Shown: positions 12,607 through 24,577 of the stretch, piece after piece | How the letters are laid out: each line of letters opens with the position of its first letter | Numbering within the stretch: position 1 is the first letter of the stretch | Source of the DNA: Mikania micrantha | Lineage: Eukaryota > Streptophyta > Magnoliopsida > Asterales > Asteraceae | Length of the DNA: 64,000 nucleotides | Direction: 5' to 3' | NCBI GenBank assembly: GCA_009363875.1 | Contig: CM018691.1 | Coordinates: forward strand, 2,852,001-2,916,000 | The notes under the pieces: generated by a model | What the model saw: the letters and a program-made list of their open reading frames with translations, nothing else | Told to the model about the DNA's origin: nothing | The model's database searches: none | Translations under genes and position numbers: made by a program

Positions 12607-13421
12607 GTGTAAACGAGCCGATCCCAAGCTGTTAAGGCTCAAGCTCGGCTCATTTAGACAAAATAAGGCTCTAGCTCGGCTCTTAAGAGTTTTATTTTCA
12701 AGGCTCGAGCTTGGTTAGTTAGAAAAGTTTTAGGCTCGAGCTTGGCTCGTTTATATTTAATTAATTAATTTACTTCTATTACTAATTTAATATTTATTTA
12801 TAATTTCACTTTCCAAATTTAACATAAAATATAAGATTTAAATATATCTATCATAATTATATATATATAATTATTTTTTATAAATATACACTTGATATAA
12901 CAAATAAAGTTATAGAAATAAAAGGCTTAGGTTTGTGAGCCGGCTCGAGCTCGGGCTCGGGCTCGATAACTAAACAAACTATATTATTGGGCTCAGACTT
13001 GATTAAGCTCTGCTCGTTCATGCTTTTTACTAATCCAATCTCAAGTATTTCACGTCCCTTTTTGATTCATTTACACCTAGAGATGCACAAAAAAACCGGT
13101 TAACCGAACCGGTACCGGTTCGTAACCGGTTAGAAACCGGTTATTGCAATCGGTTATAGGTTTTTGAAAAAACCAGCGGTTTGGGACCGGTTTGAAGTTT
13201 CAAGAGACCAAACCGGTTAACCGGTCCCACTCACTAAAAAATCGGTTATTTATAGGTTAACCGGTTTCGGTTATTATACGGTTTCAGTTTTTGAGCTTGA
13301 AAAACCGGTTATTAACCGAACCGGTTATTGGAAAAAACCGGTTTCTAGCCTTTGACCGGTTCGGTTATTCCAAAACCGGTTTTCGACCGGTTAACCGGTT
13401 TGTGCACCTCTATTTACACCC
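12607..13421. mobile_element. GAGCTCG-type hAT-like element, interrupted
   Basis: The left end is GTGTAAACGAGCC at about 12609. The right end, CATTTACACCC, is split by the inserted element at 13078-13412. Inside are two GC-richer blocks of repeated GCTCGAGC motifs around an AT core, the same layout as 1150-1566. There is no coding capacity. The outer target duplication was not found. Confidence 0.5.
13078..13412. mobile_element. Non-autonomous hAT element, ACCGGTT type
   Basis: 335 bp with terminal inverted repeats TAGAGATGCACAAA / TTTGTGCACCTCTA and a perfect 8-bp target duplication TTTACACC (13070-13077 and 13413-13420), which is diagnostic of the hAT superfamily. The interior is essentially an array of AACCGGTT-like palindromes. 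It sits inside the terminal repeat of the older element at 12607-13421. Confidence 0.85.
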
Positions 13422-13512
13422 ATAAAACGACTCAACCCCAAAAGAGAAATTTTTATCCTACTATGTATCGTTACAACGGATCACAAGTTTTAATACAAAG
13501 TTTTTATAACAA

Positions 13513-16225
13513 GGGGTGTGTTAGGGAGACGCCAAGGTGGATCATGGGACACCATCAAATACGGCCCTTATTGGTACATACGAAAAAGAATATTCTGACA
13601 AAAGCTGCCACGTCAAATCATAGGGCTAACGTAGGTATGGCAAGCAGTACATACGGCCCGTATGGGGCAATACGGCCTGTATGAAACGCCAATAATTTGA
13701 GATTACTATTTGCGCGCAAATTATTTGAAAAGATGTTGTACTGTATGTTGGAATGCGTGCGAAGTCTTTATAATTGATCGTTATATATTGAAGATTTATT
13801 GAACGTTATATCTCAAGTTTTATTCATTCAATCTATTCCTTTTTAAATATTTGCTTGTTTGTAATTTCGAAATCGTGTTAAAGGTTTAACAATGTCGATG
13901 GGAGGCAACAACTTCGGTGAAGAATATATGTATGTCTATGAAACTGATCAGGTAATAAAATTATTCGTTTAACGGTTGTTAGTTTACAAAATCTTATGCA
14001 TTTGTTGTTTTCAGGTGTTTGTCGGTGTTGATGAACTGGTTGATTGGGCGATTGCTAGAGGGCGTGAAAATGGTTATGTGCTAGTTAGACGACGAAGCAA
14101 AACTAATGCAACCGGAGTAGTCATAAAGGTGTGGCTTAAATGCGATCGCGGTGGTGTGTATCAGGGTAAACCAAAAGCTAGACGTACTGGTTCGAAGAAG
14201 ACTGGGTGTGAATTTGAGCTAATTGGTAAATACGAGAGAAGTTGTGGTGGTTGGAAGTTGCGTGTGGTTAATAGTGAACACAACCACCAAGGGGCTGAAC
14301 AACTAGGCGGTCATCCATATGCGATGAGATTGAATGAAAGTGAAACCCGTCTAGTTGAGCAACTATCAAACCAAAACATTTAGCCCCGTGATATACTTGA
14401 CGCTGTAAAGGACCAAAACCCCGATAATGTTTCCAACCTTAGATCTATTTACTATGCACGACGGAAGTTACGTGTTGGACACAACACGGGGGAAACTCCA
14501 ATTCAGGTCCTTTTTAGCACACTGCAAATAAATAATTTTATTTACCAAACTCAAGACGATGCGTCGACAGATGTCGTGTCACATTTTTGAAAACATATCC
14601 AAACACTGCAGGCATAGTTTTTCGCAATCAAATTCATCTTGCGGTTGCCATATCTTCACGAGCTGTGGATTGCCATGTGCTTGCCGTCTATTGAATAGTA
14701 TGAATTCATTAAATTTAATTGTATATTTACATATTATTTATGTATAATCATAATTATTATTTTTATTCTTTTAAAACAGATGCTAAAGTTACACTGGATG
14801 AGATAGACTTGTTTTGGTGTAAGCTTGATTTAAATCCGTTGTTAGTTAACGAGGACGAAAGTGTTGATATTGATGCGCAAATGGATCGGGTCATACAAAA
14901 TATAAAGCTTAAACCAAATCCAGTGAAAAAGAGTATGATGTCAAAGGTTTTCAGTGCAGTTTCCCCATTTAAATCAATGAAAAAAGAACCCGTCGTGCAA
15001 ACTAACACTCGTGGGCGACCAAATTTAAAAACACAACAAAAAAAAACAAGAGACTGCCCGACATAGTTCATTCACAAAGCTAAAGAAAAACAAGCAGGAT
15101 CATTTAACGGTCACTTACGATAGTCAATTGCAGCGTGCTAATTCGTATTCTTCAACGACAAGAATGCACGATTTTTTCGGGTTTTCGCCACCACAAGCCG
15201 GGTTATCGCAACCAACATTTGACATCCCGGTACATTTAACTGATAACAAACTTTACAACTTTAACCGGTTTAAGGATCACATTCCTGACATCTTCCACCC
15301 ATACATCTCAATAATACAAGACATTATTCCATACGGGGGTGCCGCCAGTTCTTGCTCCACAGCCGGGGGCACAGCCGCACGTACAGGAGCCCCAAGCAGA
15401 CCAGCCACCACTAGACCAGCCACCGTCGCCGCCACCACCACATCATGTCGTTGTTCGTCAGCCACGACTGCATCCGGCTGACGCGACGATCTTACGCGAC
15501 CTTTCTGGACGCGTTGATCGCTTGGAGTGGATGATGGTGCGTATGGCTGCATCTGCTGGCATAGATGTTCCTGTCTATCTAGGACCGGGACATGATGTGG
15601 TCATGCTTAGTTATTTTTGTTGTATTTTCTCTTTTATTTTTTTTTTTGTATTTTCATGTATGGACACTACTTACTATTCGGATGTATGTATTTTTAATTC
15701 GTATGTATGTTGTATATGGCGTGATTGTTTGTTTTATCTTTTATTATATAATTAAAAAATGTGCATGTTTGTGAAATGAAAAATAGATAATTAACAATTT
15801 TTCTTAAAACCGTTCAAATTTATTTACGTTCTGATAACTATTGTTTTAAAATAAATGTTTTAACACGATTACGTTAAAATAATTTTCAAACAAAACAGTT
15901 AAACGATATCACACGTTACGGCCCTTACAACTTACCGATTAAACATAATTACGTTAAAAGATATCTTTTAACCATTTAAAATACTTAGACAATTACAATG
16001 TTACAAATAAGTTAAACACGTATGTATATCGGACGAAAAAACAAAAGTTATAAATTTTAAGGTTTGAATATGAATCGTATAGGCCAATACTACTTGTATG
16101 TTGTTTTCAAGCCGCCAGAAATCTGACTGACATATTCTGACACAGTCTGACACCTATACGGCACGTATAGAGCTATACGGTTCGTATAGAGCTAGGTGGT
16201 GTTGGCTGTCCAAATAACGCTCCCC
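13513..16225 (+). mobile_element. Defective MULE with FAR1-like, SWIM and OTU remnants
   Basis: The ends are related inverted repeats: GGGGTGTGTTAGGGAGACGCC on the left against GGGGAGCGTTATTTGGACAGCC (complement of the right). Both are followed inward by TACGG...CCGTA palindromes (13649-13682; 16158-16192). Flanks TTATAACAA and TTTAACAA resemble a decayed 9-bp target duplication. The coding remnants are described separately. The right end lies about 300 bp upstream of the PML3-like start codon. Confidence 0.65.
13892..15620 (+). pseudogene. MULE transposase pseudogene, catalytic core deleted
   Basis: Exon 13892-13951 (MSMGGNNFGEEYMYVY...) joins 14015 onward, giving a FAR1-like DNA-binding region with a conserved Cys/His framework (LKCDRGG, KTGCEFELIG, HNH). 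A stop (TAG, 14381-14383) interrupts a frame that continues in style (PRDILDAVKDQNPDNVS). At about 14560 the reading frame changes and jumps straight to a SWIM zinc-finger signature (CGCHIFTSCGLPCAC, about 14640-14685). The DDE transposase core, normally several hundred residues, is therefore absent. 14780-15060 holds the linker (LDEIDLFW). 15130-15320 ends in FHPYISIIQDI, which in related elements leads into an OTU cysteine-protease domain, here cut off. A proline-rich frame to about 15590 follows. It cannot encode an active transposase. Confidence 0.75.
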
Positions 16226-16403
16226 TTTAACAATTAAGGAGTTGTAAGAAAGTAGACACACCAGCACTTAGGTAGGGGTATCGTCATACAGTTTATCGAC
16301 AAATGCGGTGAGTAAAATCCCAATCAGATCAAAAGGGTCAACTTTTTCTCGCTTCCTTGACCTTTCCGTTCGCACGCTGCCTGTGAATCCAATCAACCCC
16401 CGT

Positions 16404-16412
16404 TATATATAG
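16404..16412 (+). promoter_or_regulatory. Candidate TATA box of the PML3-like gene
   Basis: TATATATAG lies about 120 bases before the ATG at 16533. That spacing would leave a 5' untranslated region of roughly 95 bases, which is reasonable. It was identified by sequence alone. Confidence 0.5.
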
Positions 16413-16532
16413 ATCTCCACAAACAAGATCTTCAGATTTCATACAAATGACCGCTAATCGCGTTTCTTTCTCAGATCTCGATCTGTAATTCTTCTCAGAT
16501 CTCTTTCCTCCGGTCATCTCGTCACTAAAATC

Positions 16533-19500
16533 ATGAATTCTCGTGTCAATCATGGTTTTCTCATTGTTAGCCTCTTCGTTTTCCTCGCTGCGTCTCTCGT
16601 TTATGCACAGGTACACTCGATTGTGGTTATTGGTTTGTGTTTTGAGTAGATGCATCATACATGCGGTTTGCTTGATTAATTTTCGTGTTATTGTTTTTGT
16701 TTAGGATGTTGCGGGTGACAATGAGAGCGAAGAATCAACCAGATCCGTTATAGATCTAGGCCGGCGTAGCAAAGTGAGTGAACAAAACCCTAGTTTTTGT
16801 TTTGCTTAATTTTGTTTTAATTTACTGTGTTTGATTTAAGGCGTGATTATTGTGATTGTTTTACACTACAAGGTAATCTAGGGGTTAATAGTATCTTAAT
16901 CATTTCATGCCTAAGCGGTTTTGAATTTTGCGTGCAACAATAAACTCAAGCTCATTCAACATCTAGTCATTAGCTTTGTCTATTGATCACAGATCGATAA
17001 ACCTTTAAACATTGGGATTATACACTCAAGTTGTTTAGAGATGATCTCAAGTTGTTTAGCACGTTATTTGGTCTGGATTTTTTGTTCAAAGTGCAGCAGT
17101 GAGCCAGTGACTGACATTGGATGGATTATACACTTGGAAGTTTTTTCACATCGATGTTGAAATTACGCAATAGGGTCTGTTTCATAAATAGTGCTTTGAC
17201 AAGTTTGTTGGAGCGAGCTTGAAAACCTAGCAACATTAACTCTGTAATCCTTGTATTTCCACAATCAGCCTTTTTGGTCAAACTGAGAGCACAAGCTGAC
17301 AGACTCACTTGTTTGGTTCACCATTCACTTATTTTCAAGATATTTTCCTGTATGTTTGACGTTATAGTATGTTGCATCACAAGTCTCAAATCTTAATTTA
17401 TTTTTTTGGTAGTATTTCACAATGGTATCAAACCATTCACTTTTTTGTATTCTGCCCTTCAACTCTATCTGTTCAATCAGGTTCTGCAAAATAAATAGAG
17501 GAGGGATGCTATTTATATATATAATATATGCGCGCGCACACACACACTTTATAGTGCAGAAACTTGTTATTGTGAATTTCCTTTCCAATTCCTATGCTTT
17601 AAAATTTAGGAATTGAAGAGAAAGGAGGTTAACCTTTCTTTGGTCTTGTTTATATTTTAACTTTTAAGGTTATTCTAAAACCCATGCCCAAGGATGTTAT
17701 AACTTATTGCTTATCCAATTAAATTGCATGTATGGTAATATGGTATTGAATAGGGGTAACTGGTTTGTTGCACGGGAATGAAATGGTTATGTATTTGATT
17801 GGGCTAGAAATAGATATGGCTATTCTCAAAACGATTTTGGTTTAAAATTTAGTTTGGGTTATGAAAGATACAGAGAACGAGATTGTTATAACAAAACCTC
17901 ACTCTTAGATGGGGGTTTGAGTCAAACCTTTTTTCTTGGATTTTCTTAAATCCATCGACTTAAACAATCAACATCTATCACTTTCTAGCATGTTCTCTGT
18001 TTCTGAAAATATCTACAAGCACTGCTTATTGTTGCATGCTAACTTTTTTTATTCTCCATTGCAATTGTGTTGTGTAAAAATTAAGCATCCAAATTCATGA
18101 ATTACATTAATTTGATTATAACATAGCATATTTTAATTGGATTTCAAAATTTTATGTTAAATTACTGATCGAACAATATGCTAACTAGTTTTGCTTAATA
18201 CATCTCAATGTGTATATTTATTTTGAGTAGGTTGTTGTGGAGACACTTAAAAACAACGTTATAGGTGACAAGATTGATCCAAAAGCTGTACTAAATTTGG
18301 ATCCTGGTCTGGGAATTTTTGATGCATTCTTTGCTAGTTTGTCAATGATCCTTGTCAGTGAGGTATGTGTTCTTTCCTCGTCTTATATAAGCTTGTTGGG
18401 ATCGTAGGCCTTTGGGCATTTGATTTTTAAATATAACGTCTGAGGTGCACCTGAGGTACGTGCATGTAGAAAATCGCCTCAGGGACTTGAGTTGGTGCCT
18501 CATGCACATTTGGGTCAAAATTGATCAACTGTCAAGATCATCAGCGTATGTAGGAGTGTGGTATGTAAAAATAACTAATCGGATTAAGAGATTATTAATG
18601 GTCTACATTGTTAAAAAGCCCAAATGTAAAAAGGATGAGACAAATGTAGCTCTTGGTTTGTAGACTAAGCTTATTTTGTTTCATATAGAGCAAAACCTTG
18701 TTACTTGAGGCTCTTGTTTCATGCCTCAAGCTTCGTGCCTTGGCTTTTAACACTTAAAACAAGGTGCCTCGTATCTTTTAAAACCTAGTTTGGCAGATAC
18801 TGGCAGCCGGCACTAAGCCCTGCCTAATTATTTCTACTTCACTTCAATTAAAAGATAGTACTGAAATAAGATAAATTCATATTTGACAGGCCAACCATAT
18901 ACAAAAAGTGTTTTGGGATATCCTAATTGACCAGTTTCAATGTGTACCAAAAGATACTTTTTTTTTACTCTTAAATCTCTAGCCAATTTTCACCTGCTAC
19001 CTGCCCACCTATTCTGAGGAATCTACATTTTACTATTGTGCTGAAGGCCTCTTAGTGGCTAGAAGTTATTTTATATATTAGTTGCATCTCCTATCTGACC
19101 TGTGTCTTCTGATCGAATCTTTTTTGGTAACTAATTGCTTTAATTCTGTGAGCTTTTTTTTCTTCTAAAATACACAACTCTGTTTCTCATTTACTGATTT
19201 CATGTAGATCGGAGACGAGACTTTTATTATAGCAGCTCTTATGGCAATGCGCCATCCAAAGTCAATTGTTTTATCTGGTGCCCTCAGTGCCCTGTTTGTG
19301 ATGACGGTATGTAGAAAACAAATATATTATGTTTTTATTGAGCATTAATTGCAATAATTGCCTGGTCCAAGTAGCTTTTGCTTTGGATCATGAATGCTTT
19401 ATGAATTATGAACCTTTTGAATTATGGTTTATTTTGGTACTTGGTATGCAGATACTTTCTACAGGGCTTGGTAGGATTGTTCCAAATTTGATATCTAGGA

Positions 19501-22500
19501 AGCACACAAACAGTGCTGCTACAGGCATGTAGTTGACTTTTCTTTGCTTTGATGATTATTAGGCATAGATACTCGTTAAAAGTACATATAATTTTTTCAT
19601 GTGAAATTCACATATGGGCCTAGTTATATCATCTTCAAATTGCATTATAAAATTATAAAAATTGGCAGATATTTAAATTTTCTTTTGATAATGCAGTTCT
19701 TTATGCATTTTTTGGGTTGCGTTTGCTCTATATTGCTTGGAGGTCAGATTCAAAAGCATCTCAGAAGAAGGAGATGGAAGAAGTATGTTATATATATATT
19801 TTTTGCACTTTAAATACTAGATAATCCTTATTAGTGGATGTTAAAAGGGCAATTGTTGAATATACCTTTATATACTTGTGTTGAATTAACACATCAATTC
19901 TGTTGGTTTTATTATTAACATAGAAGTCTCTTTTTGATGTTTAATATATGTACTTAATGGATAGACACAGGCTCTTATTATTTGCTTGAATTTGTCCTAA
20001 ATTGGACTTTTTCTTAAGTGTGTGTGTGTCAGGATCTATGTGTGTGTATGGATGGTTGGTGTGTGTTTTTTTCTCACTAATTGTGCAAATAAATTCACAT
20101 CGTATTAACTATGATCGTTTTTCTGGTAAATGAATTTTAAAATTTATGAATCTTACCATCTAGAAACATGATCTTGATTATTTATTTTAAACTCCCTTGT
20201 CCAGGTTTGTTCCTGTCGGATAAGGTTTTTAATTGATAATTCTCAGGAAACTAAGTCAAAATTTCAATAACAAATTAGGTTGAATAATGTCTGTCTTTAT
20301 ACCTATGATCTCTCTTTAATAAATGTATTTTTATTTAAATTGGTTAAATTAATTATATTATAAATTATATACAGGTAGAAGAAAAACTTGAGTCTGGCCA
20401 AGGAAAAACAGCTGTCCGTCGTTTTTTTTCTAGATTCTGTACGCCTATTTTCTTGGAGGTACATTTGATGCAATGCCAATGGTTCTTTACTGTTTTTTCT
20501 ATGTATTTTATTTTTTTAATTTGCTTGTTACATCAGTTTATTTGAGATGCACATAAGTTAATGTTGACTTAAGCCTAGATCTTTAAATATTAATTTCTGT
20601 AATAATTTCCAAAAATCAAACCTTCAGGTTTTTGAAGGTTAACAAAATCAATTCATCAATACATACTTGACTTGTATAAATTTAATGAGGTTTATGTGAT
20701 AAACTCGATAGAAAATAAAAATACAATTTCGATTTTTCTTTATTTCTATCTTTTTCTTAAACATTGATTGGTTTTGCCTAAATGTACTAGTTATCCAATA
20801 AAAGAAAAAAAATGCAGTTTACTTTACAAATAGTTAGGGCTGTAAACGAATCGAACGTTCAGCGAACAGTTCGTGAACCGTTCGGCGGGAAGTTCGTTTA
20901 TGTTCGTTCGTTTAATAAACGAACGAACTCGAACAAGAAATTCCGTTCGTTTAGTTAAATGAACGAACATGAACAGAGGTCGTGTTCGTTCATTTGTGTT
21001 CGTGAACGTTCGGTAACATGTTCGTTTACGTTCGTTTATGTTCGGTTAAGTTCATTTATTATATTTTTTCATTAAATGTGTTGTTTATTTTTAATTTTTA
21101 GTTTAATAGTTTAATACTATAATATCTTAATTTATATATTTATAAATGATTATCTCCATTGCTTGAAATTAAAAATGTTGATTTTTATTGTTTAAATAAT
21201 GTGTTCGTTAGCGTTCGTGAACAAGATAAATCCTTAATGAACGAACACGAACAAGAATTTTCGTTCGGTAAGCGTTCGTGAACCGTTCGTGAACAAGTTA
21301 AAAGTTAAACGAACGAACATGAACAAGGGCTCGTTCGTGTTCGTTCGGTTCGTTTACAGCCCTACAAATAGTCAAATAGAAATAAACATGTATACGAGTT
21401 AAATTAAAAGTGAACATATAAGTGATACCAGAGATTATATTTTAATTTATTCAAAACTTCAAATCACTCCAGCAATGAAGATAAGTCAGTGCTTTACTAT
21501 TTAGTTCATTATATATATAAAAAATGCAGTTTAGGTGTTTCTATTTCATCTTTTGGAGTTCAGTTTGCTATATCTTATTGCTGGTTGACCATTGGAGTTT
21601 TTTTTTTTTTTAATTTTCTTATTTACTTTGCTTGCAGTCATTTATTTTGACATTTTTAGCAGAGTGGGGTGATCGAAGCCAGATAGCAACAATTGCTGTA
21701 AGATATATTCTTCTTATTTGCATGATCCATTTTTTTTTATTGCTTATGTTGTTTCGAAATAGTTTCTAGATCATTTTTTATGTTTCCACTTTTCACACAT
21801 AATAGTTATAAATTGTGTCCATATCGTTTGTGAATTAAATTTTTGACCTAAAACGTCTTTACTTGTGGACTGGTCACTCATTAATATATTTATAACAATT
21901 ATTATGTAAATTTATATTTAATATACAAAATATAAATAATATAAATAATAGGCTCGCGAGCCTACTTATGCCTGGTACGAGCTTGAGCTCAAGCTTGATT
22001 TGAGTTTTTAGCAAGCTGATATGAAGTAGCTCATGAGCCTCGTTTACACCTTTGTTTTAAATAAGCAATTTGAATTTTTTCATATCGGGGAAAAAAAACT
22101 AATAAACAGTTTAGTAAGTTATATCTCAAACACTCTTAATAATTTCTTGTCATGGTATTAAGTTGATTAGTGGGACTTCACTAGGAATATATGTTATTTT
22201 TGTTTGCATGGTATTAAGTTTGCTTTGGTTCCAAAGCTCATTGGGCGGCCATAGGTTGCTTTTCAATTTTGGCTGTTGCAATATTCAAAAATTTATCTCA
22301 TCTCCACTATGGGATCATTTCAAATGTAAAACCTTACCAATAATGTGGGTCAGGTTGGTTTGACAAGTCGAAACGGGCCTGATCGTGTTGGTTCACCCAC
22401 AAATTGGTGTTTTAATTATGATTCTGGAAACAGTAATAAAAACGGTTTTATGATGTTAGAATGCCATTAAAAAAAATCGACTTTGGGTGAATCTCAACCC

Positions 22501-22823
22501 ATTTAACTGCTTTAAACATGTTTCCATTTTAATTTAACCTTTTGATTTGAGATAAAACACAAACCTGTTCAAATTGTTTGCAGTTAGCAACACATAAAAA
22601 TGATTGACAATACTACCCTTGAAATTGTTTGCAGTTAGCAACACATAAAAATGCGGTTGGGGTGGCTGTTGGGGCCACATTAGGTCACACAATCTGTACA
22701 TCAGTAGCAGTTATTGGGGGAAGTATGTTGGCATCAAAAATCTCACAAGGCACAGTTGCAACTGTTGGGGGTTTGTTATTTCTTGGGTTTTCTCTGTCAT
22801 CATATTTCTACCCTCCTCTATAA
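16533..22823 (+). CDS. PML3: GDT1/UPF0016 cation transporter, PML3-like
   Basis: Nine exons: 16533-16610, 16705-16773, 18231-18362, 19208-19306, 19452-19524, 19697-19782, 20375-20458, 21638-21697 and 22635-22823, giving 289 residues. The N-terminus is a signal peptide (hydrophobic 9-24, ending LVYAQ). Two UPF0016 halves carry the signature acid motifs: EIGDET at 93-98 and EWGDRS at 216-221. Each is surrounded by hydrophobic helices, with a charged loop at about 163-200. The family moves Mn2+ and Ca2+ (TMEM165/Gdt1). The signal peptide and the match to Arabidopsis GDT1-like protein 3 suggest the Golgi PML3 rather than plastid PAM71. Intron 5 is GC-AG. Intron 7 carries a hAT element, and the last intron has a duplicated 3' splice site. 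The start is the first ATG after a candidate TATA box. The symbol is by similarity; GDT1-like 4 or 5 are less likely because they lack this signal sequence. Confidence 0.92.
20835..21364. mobile_element. Non-autonomous hAT element, GTTCG type
   Basis: 530 bp with perfect 16-base terminal inverted repeats TAGGGCTGTAAACGAA / TTCGTTTACAGCCCTA and a perfect 8-bp target duplication CAAATAGT (20827-20834, 21365-21372). Both subterminal regions are packed with GTTCGT/ACGAAC motifs around an AT-rich core. There is no coding capacity. It lies in intron 7 of the PML3-like gene, far from both splice sites. Confidence 0.9.
21820..22055. repeat. Truncated GAGCTCG-type repeat in PML3 intron 8
   Basis: An AT-rich stretch is followed by GAGCTTGAGCTCAAGCTTG and the end CTCGTTTACACC, matching the right part of the elements at 1150-1566 and 12607-13421. 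The left part appears lost. Confidence 0.45.
22571..22653 (+). repeat. Tandem duplication of a 3' splice site
   Basis: A 32-base segment spanning the polypyrimidine end, the CAG acceptor and the first exon bases occurs at 22571-22602 and again at 22622-22653. The downstream copy gives the functional exon start (22635). Using the upstream acceptor (exon start 22584) would add 51 bases, in frame, but with a TGA at 22605-22607. Confidence 0.9.
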
Positions 22824-24577
22824 CAATGATTAGATTTATGTTTAGTATATTCTCCTATTTTAAATTTATTGTATTCTTTTTTCTTTTTTTTTTTTTTAAC
22901 TACATGTATAACTAAATATAAATAGATATTTTTGACCCATGAAAACAATGATGGGTAGGGTGACAGATCTAAGAACTTGGTGTTTATCATGTTTTGGCTA
23001 TTGGATGTCTATTAACTTGATTTTTTTTATTGAGTCGTGCCATATAAATCATAATGTACACTTTTGCATTAAGAAATAAAGAAAAAAAAGGTGTAAACAA
23101 CCGAGCTTAGGCGTAACATCTGTATTCTAAATTTGGCTCATGAGTACGTTTTCAAGTTGAGCTTAGCTGATTTATTATTTATAAGGTTAATATCTTGTTT
23201 TTTTTAGTGTAAATTGCCGAAATGGTCTCTGTATTTTGCTTGTATGTCATTCTTGATTTGTAAGTTTTATAAATTACTCATATGGTTACAAACTTTAAAC
23301 ATTTGTAACAAATGCAGTCTTTAGGTCACCAAACTACTCTTATGTGCTTGACCAAAATATCTTTATATTATGTGTTACAAATGTTTAAAACTTGGATCAT
23401 GAGTAATTTATGAAATGTATGACCAAAAGTGAAATACCATCAAACCAACTATATTGGTAATTTAGTCTTTTTTATTATATGATTTACATATAAAATATTA
23501 AATAGTACTCAATAAAAATTTAGTCTTTTATTCTTCACATGTAAGTTATGGGTTCAAATCTTTTTAGTGTGAATTTTAGTTTTATATTTTTTTCTTTTAT
23601 ATAGGTTGTTTAGGTTTTTTGAAAGTCAGCCACTCTATTTGTGATATGAGGGTGGAAAGTTAAATCTATGTTGAGGGTTAGACTTCTTCGTAACACATGC
23701 TCATGCGATGGCAGGTTTAATACTTTATTATTTACACTGAAACTTAATTTATAAAACTTGAATTTTTTAAGCTAGGTTTGATTTTAAATTTTAGTTATGA
23801 GGCTCGTTTAGACGTTTACGCCCATATACAATACCCTTATACACAATAATAGTCATTTTCTTAATTCGGGTTTATCATGTCAAAGTTTGAAAATATTCTA
23901 GTGTCGGATATATGCAAACAGTTAAAAAGGTAACTCGTCGTGTACTTTAAAACCAATCGAACCTATTAGTGTTCAAATTATTAATTTTCAAAATGAAAAT
24001 CCGATTTTATATGTTATTCATGGTTTGACATAAGATATAGTAGGCTTATTTTCATCCGATTTTTGATTGAGTTCATATGTTTTTGACTCGATTTTAGTAC
24101 GACCCAATTCGCTTTCTGAACGTTACCCAATAACCCCAACCATAACATGAACGTACGATTCATATCCGTGTTCAATTTTTGTAAGCATTTATAGGGTAAG
24201 CCTGGAGGCTAGTCATCCATATTTATGATCTTTGACATTGCAGTATTCACCCATACATACATACTACCAACATAAAATTGATTAATCATTTAATTATATT
24301 GACTTTTCCAACTTTTACATTACTTGCCTGTTTTTTATAAACGGTAATTTTATCAATTGCGTGATTTTAATTTTCTGACAAATTTGTAATTATTTTTATT
24401 TTAACTGTTATTCTTTTTATATGATTTAATACAATTAATTGAAAGAGGTTAAGAAAAATTAGCATTATTTAAATGAAGGAAATTACAAATTTGGTAAAAG
24501 AAGGGAGAATTTCCCTTCATACAATCACACAAAAATTTAAAAGGAAATTGTCACCATAGGAGACAACTACTCTCTTA
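22824..24577. other. Gene-free DNA downstream of the PML3-like gene
   Basis: After a presumed 3' untranslated region, the sequence is AT-rich. Bases 23205-23460 form a loose inverted repeat (AAATTACTCAT...AAACATTTGTAACA on one side, its complement on the other), probably an old MITE. Fragments of the GAGCTCG family appear near 23090-23180 and 23780-23825. No gene is seen. Confidence 0.45.

Noticed and set aside
15339..15755. Proline-rich 138-residue frame as a separate gene
   Set aside because: It lies within the MULE, starts mid-segment and continues the transposon tail; described under the pseudogene.
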